A DNA stretch of 64,000 bases. Source: an uncultured Erythrobacter sp. (GTDB lineage Bacteria; Pseudomonadota; Alphaproteobacteria; Sphingomonadales; Sphingomonadaceae). A program made the position numbers and the translations under genes. Where the stretch lies: NCBI RefSeq assembly GCF_958304185.1, contig NZ_OY284433.1, positions 868,001 through 932,000 on the forward strand. Reading direction: 5' to 3'. The notes beneath the pieces were generated by a model. The model was not told the DNA's origin and made no database searches. It saw only the letters and a program-made list of their open reading frames with translations. Shown here one piece after another: positions 17,783-26,556 of the stretch. Positions within the stretch are counted from its first letter, which is position 1. Every line of letters starts with the position of its first letter.

Positions 17783-17810
17783 TTGCGTGTGCGGGCCGGA
17801 ACGCTATAGC
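17783..17810 (+). promoter_or_regulatory. possible promoter for purS-purQ
   Basis: TTGCGT at 17783-17788 and TATAGC at 17805-17810 are separated by 16 nt, 36 nt before the purS ATG. It is a reasonable sigma-70 match for a GC-rich alphaproteobacterium. The assignment is inferred. Confidence 0.35.
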
Positions 17811-17845
17811 GGCGCCAAGACAGCCCCCAAATTGGAGCATCAGCC

Positions 17846-18088
17846 ATGCAAGTGCGCGTCCTCGTCCGATTGAAGCCCGGCGTGCTCGATCCACAAGGCC
17901 GCGCCGTGCACCACGCCCTCGAAGGGCTCGGCTTTGCCGGGGTCGAAGATGTGCGGATCGGCCGGTTGATCGAACTCGATGTGGCCGATGGCACCGATCA
18001 CGATACGATCAAGGCGATGTGCGAAAAGCTGCTCGCCAATACTGTGATCGAGAGCTTCACGATCGAAACCGCAGGAGCGCAAGGCTGA
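17846..18088 (+). CDS. purS: phosphoribosylformylglycinamidine synthase subunit PurS
   Basis: This 80-residue subunit holds the FGAM synthase complex together and channels ammonia between PurQ and PurL. It matches PurS in length and in [16 protein letters not shown] at the start, [17 protein letters not shown] and [10 protein letters not shown] near the end. Its TGA overlaps the purQ ATG (TGATG at 18086-18090), indicating translational coupling. purL is not in the window. Confidence 0.95.
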   Translation: MQVRVLVRLKPGVLDPQGRAVHHALEGLGFAGVEDVRIGRLIELDVADGTDHDTIKAMCEKLLANTVIESFTIETAGAQG

Positions 18089-18777
18089 TGGCGTTCCGGG
18101 CGGCGGTCATAACCTTCCCCGGCTCCAACTGCGACCGGGATATGGCGAGCGCACTCGAAGCAGTGTCGGGCCAGCCCGCGCTGCGGGTGTGGCATGCCGA
18201 TGCCGATCTGCCGGACCGGCTCGACCTGATCGCACTGCCGGGCGGTTTTTCCTATGGCGACTATCTGCGTTCAGGCGCGATGGCGGCGACCAGCCCAATC
18301 ATGCGCGCGGTGATTGCTGCGGCGGAGCGCGGCGTGCCAGTGCTCGGGGTGTGCAACGGTTTTCAGGTGCTCACCGAAGCGGGCCTCCTGCCCGGCGCCC
18401 TGCTGCGCAATGCCGGCCAGCGGTTCGTCTGTCGCACTGTGGCATTGACCGTCGAGAACACCGCTTCGCCTTTCACTGCGGGCTTTACCGCGGGCGAGAC
18501 GATCCGCGTGCCGGTCGCCCATCATGACGGCAATTACTATGCCGATAGCGACACGCTCAATCAATTGGAGAGCGAAGGCCGCGTCGCCTTCCGATATGTC
18601 GAGGCTGTCAACGGTTCAGCGCGCGATATTGCCGGGGTGGTCAGCGCCAATGGCCGTGTGCTCGGCATGATGCCGCACCCCGAACGCGCGATCGAACCCG
18701 CAGCAGTGGCGGCGCTGGGCGGGGCTGACGGGCGGCGCCTGTTCGAGAATATTCTGGCGAACTTCGCCACCGCGTAA
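18088..18777 (+). CDS. purQ: phosphoribosylformylglycinamidine synthase subunit PurQ
   Basis: This 229-residue class I glutamine amidotransferase supplies ammonia for FGAR to FGAM conversion. The nucleophile is in [19 protein letters not shown]. Other landmarks are FPGSNCDRD at the N-terminus, [15 protein letters not shown] and, near the end, [11 protein letters not shown] with the catalytic His-Glu. The ATG at 18088 overlaps the purS stop; the longer frame upstream of it is not coding. The gene converges on the GGDEF-EAL gene with only 9 nt between. Confidence 0.96.
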   Translation: MAFRAAVITFPGSNCDRDMASALEAVSGQPALRVWHADADLPDRLDLIALPGGFSYGDYLRSGAMAATSPIMRAVIAAAERGVPVLGVCNGFQVLTEAGLLPGALLRNAGQRFVCRTVALTVENTASPFTAGFTAGETIRVPVAHHDGNYYADSDTLNQLESEGRVAFRYVEAVNGSARDIAGVVSANGRVLGMMPHPERAIEPAAVAALGGADGRRLFENILANFATA

Positions 18778-18786
18778 CGCCGTTCC

Positions 18787-21141
18787 TTAGGCGCGGCGCT
18801 CGCTGATTTGGCGGAACAGCCCGCGCGCATCGTCGGCGGTCATCGGTCGGCCGAAGTAGAACCCCTGGATCTTGTCGCAGCCCAGATTGCGGATGAGTTC
18901 GGCTTCTTCAGCCGTTTCCACGCCTTCCGCAGTCGTGGTCATCTTGAGGCTCTGAGCCATCGCTACCACGGCATTGATAATCGCGAGGCTTTCCGCACTG
19001 CCCTGCGCTGCGCCCTGCACAAAGGTGCGATCGACCTTGATGGTCGAGAAGCGCAGCTTCCGCAGATAGCCAAGCGAGGAATAGCCGGTCCCGAAGTCAT
19101 CAAGCGCGACCGAACAGCCCAGCGCCATCACCTGTTCGAGCGCATTGCGAGCCACGCTGGCATCGCGCAGGAAGATGCTTTCAGTCACTTCGATCTCGAG
19201 CCGTTCGGGGCGGAGACCGGTCACCGCAAGCGCCTGCACCACTTCCTCGTGGAAGCCGGGCTCAAGCAGCTGTTCTGGCGAGACGTTGACATTGACCTTG
19301 ATGTCTTCGGGCCAATTGCGCGCTTCCTGGCAGGCCTGCCGCATCACCCACTGCCCGATGGGCACGATCAGGCGGGTGTCTTCGGCGAGCGGGATGAACT
19401 TGCCGGGGCTAACAAAGCCATGCTCGGCACTGTTCCAGCGCACCAGCGCCTCGAAGCCGACCACCTTTTCGCTGCGGGCGTCGACCACAGGCTGATAATG
19501 CAGGATCATCTCGTCGCGGCCCAAGGCCTTGCGCAGTGACGCTTCGAGCGAGCGGCGTTCCTCGGCCGAGGCGTGGAGCTCCTGCTCGAACCGGCAATGT
19601 TCGCCCCCGCCCATGTCCTTGGCACGGTAGAGCGCAAGGTCGGCGTTGCGCATCATTTCTTCAACGCTGTTGCCATCGCGCGGGCCTTCTGCCGAACCGA
19701 CGCTGGCGCCGACATAGAGCGTATGGTGGTCGACCTGATAGGGTTCGGACAGGCGATCGATCACCTGACGGGCAAGATTGCGGATCACGCCCGGTGTGCT
19801 CGCATCACGGATCACAATCGCGAATTCATCCCCGCCCAAGCGTCCGCACATCTGGTTCTCGCCCATCAGGGCTTGCAAGCGGGCTGAGACCTGGCCGAGC
19901 AGCTTGTCGCCGGTCATGTGGCCGAGCGAATCATTGATCGCCTTGAACCGGTCCAAGTCGACCATCAGCAGCGCGCAGCGCGTGCGCCACTGCACTGAGT
20001 AACGCAGCGCCTCGCCCAGCGCTTCGGTCAGGTGCAGGCGGTTGGGCAGCTGCGTCAGCGTGTCGTAACGCGCCAGATAGGCGATCTTTTCGGAGGACTT
20101 GCGCTGTTCGGTCACGTCTGATCCGACCCCGCGGAAGCCCGTGAAGCGCCCCTGCTCATCGCGCATCGGCGTGCCGGACAGCTCCCACCAGCGCTCTTCG
20201 CCAAGGATCAGAACCTGCACCAGTATGTTCGAGAAATTCTCGCGGTTCTTCAGCCGCTCGGCCAGATCATGCAGGCTCGCCGGGAATTGCCCGCTCTCCC
20301 AGTTGCGGCCCGAGATCATCTCGAGCAGCGGCTTGCCTTCGATATCGGGCTGCGAGCGGCCCAGCGCGAAAGCGAAGCGCGGCGAAACAGAGCGCAGCCG
20401 TCTTGCGGGATCAACTTCCCACAGCCAGTCAGCCTCGTTCTCCTCGAACTCGCGCAGCAGCAGGGAGACCACGGCCTCCTTTTCGATCACGGCCGCTTCG
20501 GCCAGCCGCGCCTTGACGAAGGTCGAACGGATCTGAACCGTCGCCACGAGGTTCGCAATCGTGAACAAGATCGCCGCGCAGACCGCCTGCCATTCACCTT
20601 GCAAAGCGAGCGAAACAATCGCGCCGAATCCGAGAATGGCGATGTAGATCAGCACGCTCAGCGGCGAGGTTGAAAAAACGAAGGTCGAAGAGACCATCAT
20701 CACCATCACGACCATCAGCATCGCGGTCGCTTGTGCCCCTCCAGCCAATAGCGGAAAGGCAAGCAGCGCGGCCACCCAGCAGAACGCTGAGGCAATGGCG
20801 TTGAAGTTCTGCGTGCGTGCAATGGCTGCGGGACCGGCGCGGTATGTCGGATCAACCAGCAACAGATCGGTCTGCCGCGACCGGTAGAGGATGAAGGCGA
20901 GCAGCGCGGCCCAAGGCGTGACAATCAACAACCCGATAAGCGGCGCGAAGATCGAAGCAACGAACGCCCCCACCAGCGCATTGGCCAGCATCCGGTTACG
21001 GCTCGCCTGGGCCAGTTCGGCATATTCGTCGCCCCGCAGGCGCGTGGGATCGAACGCCGGATTGCTCGACAGTCCGAGAACATCAGACATCGGCAATTCG
21101 ACCGCTGGAAGCGGCGATAAGGAGGCGGATTGCTTGGCCAC
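18787..21141 (-). CDS. PAS-GGDEF-EAL cyclic-di-GMP signalling protein
   Basis: This 784-residue inner-membrane protein has an N-terminal block of membrane helices (about residues 40-210), a PAS domain (about 220-350, with WELSGTPMRDEQGRFTGFRG), a GGDEF domain (LGGDEFAIVI near residue 434), and an EAL domain (FEALVRWN near residue 563, DDFGTGYSSLGYL, KVDRTFV, TAEGVE). Both catalytic signatures are intact, so it may make and degrade c-di-GMP, or one domain may be regulatory. ATG at 21141 or 21090 could be used; the longer start is listed. It is convergent with purQ, and its upstream gap contains an inverted repeat. Confidence 0.92.
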   Translation of the reverse strand: MAKQSASLSPLPAVELPMSDVLGLSSNPAFDPTRLRGDEYAELAQASRNRMLANALVGAFVASIFAPLIGLLIVTPWAALLAFILYRSRQTDLLLVDPTYRAGPAAIARTQNFNAIASAFCWVAALLAFPLLAGGAQATAMLMVVMVMMVSSTFVFSTSPLSVLIYIAILGFGAIVSLALQGEWQAVCAAILFTIANLVATVQIRSTFVKARLAEAAVIEKEAVVSLLLREFEENEADWLWEVDPARRLRSVSPRFAFALGRSQPDIEGKPLLEMISGRNWESGQFPASLHDLAERLKNRENFSNILVQVLILGEERWWELSGTPMRDEQGRFTGFRGVGSDVTEQRKSSEKIAYLARYDTLTQLPNRLHLTEALGEALRYSVQWRTRCALLMVDLDRFKAINDSLGHMTGDKLLGQVSARLQALMGENQMCGRLGGDEFAIVIRDASTPGVIRNLARQVIDRLSEPYQVDHHTLYVGASVGSAEGPRDGNSVEEMMRNADLALYRAKDMGGGEHCRFEQELHASAEERRSLEASLRKALGRDEMILHYQPVVDARSEKVVGFEALVRWNSAEHGFVSPGKFIPLAEDTRLIVPIGQWVMRQACQEARNWPEDIKVNVNVSPEQLLEPGFHEEVVQALAVTGLRPERLEIEVTESIFLRDASVARNALEQVMALGCSVALDDFGTGYSSLGYLRKLRFSTIKVDRTFVQGAAQGSAESLAIINAVVAMAQSLKMTTTAEGVETAEEAELIRNLGCDKIQGFYFGRPMTADDARGLFRQISERRA

Positions 21142-21149
21142 TGACAGCA

Positions 21150-21218
21150 GGCTTAACGGCCAATGGTTAGATTGCGGTAAAGGAGCGCGAAAAGACGCCG
21201 CCCGACAATAGTTAAGCC
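21150..21218. promoter_or_regulatory. inverted TTAA-containing repeat upstream of the GGDEF-EAL gene
   Basis: GGCTTAAC at 21150-21157 and GTTAAGCC at 21211-21218 are perfect 8-bp inverted copies separated by 53 nt. They lie between the GGDEF-EAL start and the glmS stop. They could be operator half-sites or chance. The spacing does not fit the usual CtrA TTAA-N7-TTAA arrangement. Confidence 0.25.
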
Positions 21219-21247
21219 GTTGCTCGCAAAAGAGCTCTTGTAGGGCG

Positions 21248-23083
21248 CTATTCGACGGTCACCGATTTGGCGAGGTTGCGGGGCTGGTCGACATCCGTGC
21301 CTTTGACCACTGCCACATGGTAGGCGAGCAGCTGCACCGGAACGGCATAGACCATCGGCACGATCAGCGGGTGGACGACAGGCATCTCGATCGTGGCGAT
21401 GCAGCCCTCGCCCGCCTCGGCAATGCCCTTGGCGTCAGAGATCAGCACCACCTGCCCGCCGCGCGCGCGCACCTCTTCCATGTTGGAGACGGTCTTTTCG
21501 AACAGCGGGCCCGAAGGCGCGATCACCACCACGGGCACCGCATCGTCGATCAGCGCGATCGGCCCGTGCTTCATTTCGCCCGCCGCATAGCCTTCAGCAT
21601 GGATGTAGCTGATTTCCTTGAGCTTCAGCGCGCCTTCCAATGCCAGCGGATAGTCCTGGCCGCGCCCCAGATAGAGCACATCCCGCGCCGGGGCGATCAG
21701 GTGCGCCATTGCGGCAATATCGTCATCATGATTTAGCGCCGCATTGAGCGCAGCAGGCGCTTCCAGCAGATGGCGCACGATGTCGGATTCCTGATCACGG
21801 CTGAGACGTCCCTTCTTCACCGCCATGTGCGCCGCCAGCGCGGCAAGTACGGCCAACTGGCAGGTGAAGGCCTTGGTCGAGGCGACCCCGATTTCCGGAC
21901 CGGCGTGGGTCGGCAGCAGCAAGTCAGCCTCGCGCGCCATCGTGCTGGTCGGAACGTTGACGACCACGCCGATGGTCTGCCCATTGGCTTTGCAGTGACG
22001 CAACGCGGCCAGCGTGTCCGCCGTTTCTCCGCTCTGCGAGATAAACAGCGCCAGCCCGCCTTCTTCCAGCACCGGGTCACGGTAACGGAATTCAGACGCG
22101 ACATCGATGTCGACCGGGACGCGGGCAAATTGCTCGAACCAGTACTTCGCCACCATTCCGGCGTAGTAGGATGTGCCGCAGGCCACGATGGTCAGGCGGC
22201 GGATGCTCGACAAATCGAAGTCGATCTGCGGCAGCGCCACGGAATTGTCCGAGCGCCGCAGATAGGAAGCGAGCGTTTGCGCCACCACGGTGGGCTGCTC
22301 GAAGATCTCCTTCTGCATGAAGTGGCGGTAATTGCCCTTCTCCACCGCCGCCGCCGAAGCGCCCGAGGGGCGGATTTCGCGGGTGACTGGGGTGTTCTGG
22401 ACGTCATAGATTTGCGCACCGTCGCGCCGCAGCACCACCCAGTCACCTTCTTCGAGATAGGTGATACGCTGCGTCAACGGGGCGAGCGCCAGCGCGTCAG
22501 AACCGAGATACATCTCTGCGCCCTCGCCTTCCGGCCCATAGCCCAGCACCAGCGGTGAACCCAATCGCGCGCCGATCAGCAACTCAGGGTGCGCACGGAA
22601 CGCAATCGCCAAGGCAAAGGCACCGCGCAGGCGCGGCAACACGGCGCGCACCGCGGCGACCGGATCGGCCCCAGCTTCGACTTCTGCCGAAATCAGATGT
22701 GCAACGACTTCGCTATCGGTCTCGCTCTCGAACACGCGGCCCTTTGCAGCGAGTTCCGCGCGCAATTCCTTGAAGTTTTCGATGATGCCGTTGTGCACGA
22801 TCGCGACTTCGGCGGTCGCGTGCGGGTGGGCATTGGCCGCAGTCGGCGCACCGTGAGTTGCCCAGCGGGTGTGCGCTATGCCGACGTCGCCGGGTGCCGG
22901 ATCGCTAGCGAGCACTTTCACCAGATTACCAAGCCGCCCCTCCGCCCGCCGGCGCACGAGGGCGCCGTCATGCAGTGTGCAAATCCCGGAGCTGTCATAG
23001 CCACGGTATTCCATCCGCTTCAGCCCGTCGACCAGCCGGTCAGCGACGCTGGCACTTCCCACGATCCCGATAATGCCGCACAT
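21248..23083 (-). CDS. glmS: glutamine-fructose-6-phosphate aminotransferase
   Basis: Glucosamine-6-phosphate synthase converts fructose-6-phosphate and glutamine to GlcN-6-P for peptidoglycan and LPS. The 611 residues start MCGIIGIVG with Cys2 as the N-terminal nucleophile, which fixes the start at 23083. An Ntn-type glutaminase domain follows (YRGYDSSGI, THGAPTAANAHPH), then two SIS domains (VACGTSYYAGMVAKYW, FISQSGETADTLAAL, GRGQDYPLALEGALKLKEISYIHAE in part). The C-terminus RNLAKSVTVE is typical. No glmS-type ribozyme is evident upstream, as expected for this lineage. Confidence 0.97.
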   Translation of the reverse strand: MCGIIGIVGSASVADRLVDGLKRMEYRGYDSSGICTLHDGALVRRRAEGRLGNLVKVLASDPAPGDVGIAHTRWATHGAPTAANAHPHATAEVAIVHNGIIENFKELRAELAAKGRVFESETDSEVVAHLISAEVEAGADPVAAVRAVLPRLRGAFALAIAFRAHPELLIGARLGSPLVLGYGPEGEGAEMYLGSDALALAPLTQRITYLEEGDWVVLRRDGAQIYDVQNTPVTREIRPSGASAAAVEKGNYRHFMQKEIFEQPTVVAQTLASYLRRSDNSVALPQIDFDLSSIRRLTIVACGTSYYAGMVAKYWFEQFARVPVDIDVASEFRYRDPVLEEGGLALFISQSGETADTLAALRHCKANGQTIGVVVNVPTSTMAREADLLLPTHAGPEIGVASTKAFTCQLAVLAALAAHMAVKKGRLSRDQESDIVRHLLEAPAALNAALNHDDDIAAMAHLIAPARDVLYLGRGQDYPLALEGALKLKEISYIHAEGYAAGEMKHGPIALIDDAVPVVVIAPSGPLFEKTVSNMEEVRARGGQVVLISDAKGIAEAGEGCIATIEMPVVHPLIVPMVYAVPVQLLAYHVAVVKGTDVDQPRNLAKSVTVE

Positions 23084-23278
23084 TGCCTGGCTGTTCCCTC
23101 GCTGTCGTTTCCGCCGCTCTAGCTGTCCGAAAGTGAACAGCAAGCCCCCCGATTACGCAGTCCGGGCGAGCTTAGGAAAAAAACAACCTTTCCTGCTTAT
23201 TCACCATTTCTCGAGACGCACCCTTCGCTTCCTTCAGGCGAGGTGCGCAGGGTTTTTAGAGAGCCTCGGGGGCTGAGA

Positions 23279-24802
23279 ATGAGCGCATTCGGAAAAAAGG
23301 GCAATGCTGGCGGAATGAAGCCGGGCTCACGGCCCGCCTTCGGTGTCGCGCGGCCTATGAAGGGTGCGGGCGCAGGTCCGCGTGGGGGCGAACAATTCCC
23401 GCCCATTCCGGGTGAACCCGCTGCCCCGCGTCCGGCACCGTCGCCTTCGCTTGCCAAACCCACTTCCACCGCTGAGGCGATGGAGCGCCTCAACGAGCGC
23501 ATGGCGGCCATCAATACAGGCGACTCCGAAGTCGGCGGCTTTGAAGCCAGCGTCCATAAGATCAAGGAGCAGGTGCTGCCGCGCCTGCTCGAACGGGTCG
23601 ATCCCGAAGCGGCGGCAACCCTCTCGAAGGAGGAGTTGTCCGAAGAATTCCGCCCGATCATTATGGAGGTGCTGGCCGAGCTGAAGGTCACACTCAACCG
23701 GCGCGAACAGTTTGCGCTGGAAAAGGTGCTGATCGACGAGTTGCTCGGCTTCGGCCCGCTCGAAGAGCTGTTGAACGATCCCGACGTGACCGACATCATG
23801 GTCAATGGCCCGGATCAGACCTACATCGAAAAGAAGGGCAAGCTGACCCTCGCCCCGATCCGGTTCCGCGATGAACAACATCTGTTTCAGATCGCGCAGC
23901 GGATCGTGAACCAGGTCGGCCGCCGCGTCGACCAGACCACCCCGCTCGCCGACGCGCGCTTGAAAGACGGTTCGCGTGTGAACGTGATCGTGCCCCCGCT
24001 GAGCTTGCGCGGCACCGCGATCTCGATTCGTAAATTCTCCGAAAAGCCGATCACTATCGACATGCTGCGCGATTTCGGCTCGATGTCGGACAAGATGGCA
24101 ACCGCGCTCAAGATTGCGGGCGCGAGCCGGATGAACATCGTTATCTCGGGCGGTACCGGTTCGGGTAAAACCACGATGCTCAATGCCCTGTCGAAGATGA
24201 TCGACCCGGGCGAGCGCGTGCTGACGATCGAAGACGCCGCCGAACTCCGCCTGCAACAGCCGCACTGGTTGCCGCTCGAAACCCGCCCGCCAAACCTTGA
24301 AGGGCAAGGCGCGATCACCATCGGCGACCTTGTGAAGAACGCCCTGCGTATGCGTCCTGACCGCATCATCCTCGGGGAAATTCGCGGCGCGGAGTGTTTC
24401 GATCTCCTCGCGGCGATGAACACCGGTCACGATGGTTCGATGTGTACGCTCCACGCCAACAGCCCGCGCGAATGCCTTGGCCGTATGGAAAACATGATCC
24501 TGATGGGCGACATCAAGATCCCCAAGGAAGCCATCAGCCGCCAGATCGCCGAATCGGTCGATCTGATTGTGCAAGTCAAGCGCCTGCGTGACGGTTCGCG
24601 CCGCACCACCAACATCACCGAGGTGATCGGGATGGAAGGCGACGTGATCGTGACGCAGGAATTGTTCAAGTTCGAATACTTGGACGAGAGCGAGGACGGG
24701 AAAATCCTCGGCGAATTCCGCGCCAGCGGCCTGCGCCCCTACACGCTGGAAAAGGCGCGCCAGTTCGGGTTCGATCAGGCGTATTTGGAGGCGTGTCTCT
24801 GA
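23279..24802 (+). CDS. cpaF: CpaF-family secretion ATPase (type II/IV-like)
   Basis: This 507-residue ATPase of the VirB11/TadA group powers Flp/Tad pilus assembly in Caulobacter-like bacteria. After a Pro/Gly-rich N-terminus, the core has FGPLEELLNDPDVTDIMVNG, the Walker A motif SGGTGSGKTTM near residue 290, an Asp box (TIEDAAELRLQQ), RPDRIILGEIRG and GHDGSMCTLHAN. The ATG at 23279 is chosen; an upstream in-frame start (23243) is less likely. Usually cpaF sits with cpaB, C, E and tadB, C. Here no other pilus gene flanks it, so it is either an orphan or split from its cluster. Confidence 0.9.
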   Translation: MSAFGKKGNAGGMKPGSRPAFGVARPMKGAGAGPRGGEQFPPIPGEPAAPRPAPSPSLAKPTSTAEAMERLNERMAAINTGDSEVGGFEASVHKIKEQVLPRLLERVDPEAAATLSKEELSEEFRPIIMEVLAELKVTLNRREQFALEKVLIDELLGFGPLEELLNDPDVTDIMVNGPDQTYIEKKGKLTLAPIRFRDEQHLFQIAQRIVNQVGRRVDQTTPLADARLKDGSRVNVIVPPLSLRGTAISIRKFSEKPITIDMLRDFGSMSDKMATALKIAGASRMNIVISGGTGSGKTTMLNALSKMIDPGERVLTIEDAAELRLQQPHWLPLETRPPNLEGQGAITIGDLVKNALRMRPDRIILGEIRGAECFDLLAAMNTGHDGSMCTLHANSPRECLGRMENMILMGDIKIPKEAISRQIAESVDLIVQVKRLRDGSRRTTNITEVIGMEGDVIVTQELFKFEYLDESEDGKILGEFRASGLRPYTLEKARQFGFDQAYLEACL

Positions 24803-24911
24803 CACGCCGCACCGGGCCGTCCGGCCCGGAGCGTTCGGCCTAGCCGGCCGGCGCGCAGTCGCGGTTGCGACGCCTGCGCCGTCGTATAGGTGCTATCGGG
24901 GCGGGTCGGCG

Positions 24912-25154
24912 CTACAGTCCCCCGAGAACAACCGGCAGGCTCATCGCAAGGCATCCGCCGCCCGCGATTGCTGCGAGCATGAACAGGTTGGTCCACGGCA
25001 CCCAGCCAACCTGCTCCAGCCGCGCGACATCGCGCCGCTTCGCCCGCCGTCGCTCCATCACGGCCGCAATGCCAGCGAGCACCCACAAGGCAGTGCCTGC
25101 CCACGCAAGCTGCGCGGCATCGCTCAGCAGTTCGAATTGGGCGACAATGTCCAT
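24912..25154 (-). CDS. small hypothetical membrane protein
   Basis: The 80-residue protein starts MDIVAQFELLSDAAQL and has two predicted membrane segments (about residues 15-33 and 55-78) with a basic connecting loop (ERRRAKRRDVARLEQVG). I do not recognise a family. A longer reading frame to 25328 exists, but it is low-complexity and runs into the transporter gene, so the ATG at 25154 is preferred. It is divergent from the DMT transporter. The 109-bp gap towards cpaF contains a GC-rich hairpin (CCGGGCC/GGCCCGG, 24811-24828) without a T-run. Confidence 0.55.
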   Translation of the reverse strand: MDIVAQFELLSDAAQLAWAGTALWVLAGIAAVMERRRAKRRDVARLEQVGWVPWTNLFMLAAIAGGGCLAMSLPVVLGGL

Positions 25155-25219
25155 CGGCGAGCTATGTGGGTGCGCGCACTGCTTGCGCAACCCTCTCGCC
25201 TCGGCCAAGCGCTTTGGCG

Positions 25220-26131
25220 ATGGATGGCTCGATCGCCCGCCCCCGCCCCTTGCTTGCGCTCGGCGTCCGATTGCTGGCCGCAGCCGCGCTTGCGACGATG
25301 GGTATGCTGGTGAAGCTGGCGGGGACACGCGGCGCGCATCTGATCGAGCTGATCTTCTGGCGGCAATTGCTCACTGTGGTGTTGCTCGGCGCAGGATTGG
25401 CGCTGACAGGCAAGCTTGCGCTGCTCAGAACCAAACGCCTACCCGCCCACGCCCGGCGGGCGGCGAGCGGCTTGTTCGGCATGATCTTCACCTATGGCGC
25501 GGTCTTGCTGCTGCCACTGACCGAGGCGACGACGCTCGGCTTTACCGCACCGGTGTTTGCCGTGCTGATCGCCATCGTGCTGTTCCGCGAGCGGATTGGC
25601 CCTTACCGCTGGGGTGCAGTGGCGATGGGCTTTGCCGGGGTGATCGTGGTGATGCAGCCGTTTTCCGGGCTACACGAAGGCGTAACACTGGCCGGGGTCG
25701 CGGTCGGACTGGTCGCGCCCTTCATGGTCGCGTTGATCAGCTTTCAGCTTCAGGACCTCAACACCACCGAGAACCCGTGGAGCATCGTCTTTTGGTTCAG
25801 CGCGCTGACCACGCCAATTGCTGCCATTGCACTGCCCTTCGTGATAGCGGGCCATGATCCGGTGACCTGGGCGTTGATCCTCGGCATGGGACTGGTCGGC
25901 GCTGGCGCACAGATGCTGCTCACCACCTCGCTCAGGTTCGGTTCCGCCGCCGTGATACTGCTGATGGATTACACCGCGCTGCTGTGGGCGAGCTTCTACG
26001 GCTACACCATCTTCGACCGCGCCGCCCCTGCCAGCCTGTGGCTGGGCGCACCGTTGATCATCGCCGCTGGCCTCTTGATCGCCTGGCGCGAACGGCAGCT
26101 TGCCCGATCTCGGGTACACTCTGGCGAATAG
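25220..26131 (+). CDS. DMT-family (EamA) transporter
   Basis: This 303-residue inner-membrane protein has about ten hydrophobic segments in two EamA halves. Typical features are IFWRQLLTVVLLGAG, GLFGMIFTYGAVLLLPLTEATTLGFTAPVF and RERIGPYRWGAVAMGFAGVIVV in the first half, and VIILLMDYTALLWAS-like sequence in the second. Substrates of such exporters vary (metabolites, amino acids, drugs), and none can be assigned here. The ATG at 25220 is preferred to 25166 because the first helix then follows a short basic N-terminus. Confidence 0.88.
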   Translation: MDGSIARPRPLLALGVRLLAAAALATMGMLVKLAGTRGAHLIELIFWRQLLTVVLLGAGLALTGKLALLRTKRLPAHARRAASGLFGMIFTYGAVLLLPLTEATTLGFTAPVFAVLIAIVLFRERIGPYRWGAVAMGFAGVIVVMQPFSGLHEGVTLAGVAVGLVAPFMVALISFQLQDLNTTENPWSIVFWFSALTTPIAAIALPFVIAGHDPVTWALILGMGLVGAGAQMLLTTSLRFGSAAVILLMDYTALLWASFYGYTIFDRAAPASLWLGAPLIIAAGLLIAWRERQLARSRVHSGE

Positions 26132-26134
26132 GAT

Positions 26135-26160
26135 GGAACATTGCGCAGCCGGCGGCGGTA
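26135..26160 (+). promoter_or_regulatory. possible EcfG-type stress promoter before the first entericidin-like gene
   Basis: GGAAC at 26135-26139 is followed after 16 nt by CGGTA at 26156-26160. The alphaproteobacterial general-stress sigma factor EcfG recognises GGAAC-N16/17-CGTT, so this site has a perfect -35 and one mismatch in the -10. It lies 36 nt before the ATG and overlaps the transporter stop only slightly upstream. Confidence 0.35.
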
Positions 26161-26195
26161 GGCGCGGTAGGGTCAATTCAAAGGAGCACCCCGCC

Positions 26196-26327
26196 ATGAC
26201 CACCCGTAACCTGATACTTGCGCTCGCCGCTGTCCCTGCATTGCTGGCCGTAACCGCCTGCAACACTGTCGACGGCATGGGTGACGACCTCAAATCGGCA
26301 TCGAAAGAGGTCGAAGAAGAAATCTGA
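26196..26327 (+). CDS. entericidin-like small lipoprotein 1
   Basis: This 43-residue prolipoprotein begins MTTRNLILALAAVPALLAV, with the lipobox LAVTAC and Cys22 as the lipidated residue. The mature peptide NTVDGMGDDLKSASKEVEE matches the entericidin A/B pattern (CNTxxGxGxDxxxxG/S...). Entericidins are short membrane lipoproteins that form an antidote/toxin pair in enteric bacteria. An AAAGGAG ribosome-binding site precedes the ATG. A second gene of the same length and pattern follows 97 nt later. Which one, if either, is toxic cannot be told from sequence. Confidence 0.82.
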   Translation: MTTRNLILALAAVPALLAVTACNTVDGMGDDLKSASKEVEEEI

Positions 26328-26363
26328 GCCGACGCGGCGGCGGGATGCTTCATGGAATTGTCA

Positions 26364-26389
26364 GGAATATTTATGCAGGGTCGCGCGTT
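26364..26389 (+). promoter_or_regulatory. possible EcfG-type stress promoter before the second entericidin-like gene
   Basis: GGAAT at 26364-26368, a 17-nt spacer and CGTT at 26386-26389 match the EcfG consensus with one -35 mismatch. The site ends 35 nt before the ATG at 26425, almost the same distance as for the first entericidin-like gene. Confidence 0.4.
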
Positions 26390-26424
26390 GAGCTTCCATG
26401 CCTTCGCATAAAGGATGTGATCTG

Positions 26425-26556
26425 ATGATTCGCAATGCACTGACCGCCGCCGCCCTCGCCGCTCTCGCGCTGACTGCCACCGCCTGCAACACGGTTGACG
26501 GTATTGGTGATGACATCAAATCGGTCGGCCAAGCCGGCAAGCGCGCGATCGATTAA
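26425..26556 (+). CDS. entericidin-like small lipoprotein 2
   Basis: This 43-residue prolipoprotein starts MIRNALTAAALAALALTAT, with the lipobox LTATAC at Cys21. The mature part NTVDGIGDDIKSVGQAGKRA closely parallels the preceding gene and is nearer to the entericidin B type (GxDI...GxA). AAAGGA at 26411-26416 is a good ribosome-binding site. The stop codon overlaps the 3' end of the convergent DUF938 gene by 3 nt. It has the same length as its neighbour, which suggests tandem duplication followed by divergence of the charged tail (acidic in the first, basic in the second). Confidence 0.82.
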   Translation: MIRNALTAAALAALALTATACNTVDGIGDDIKSVGQAGKRAID

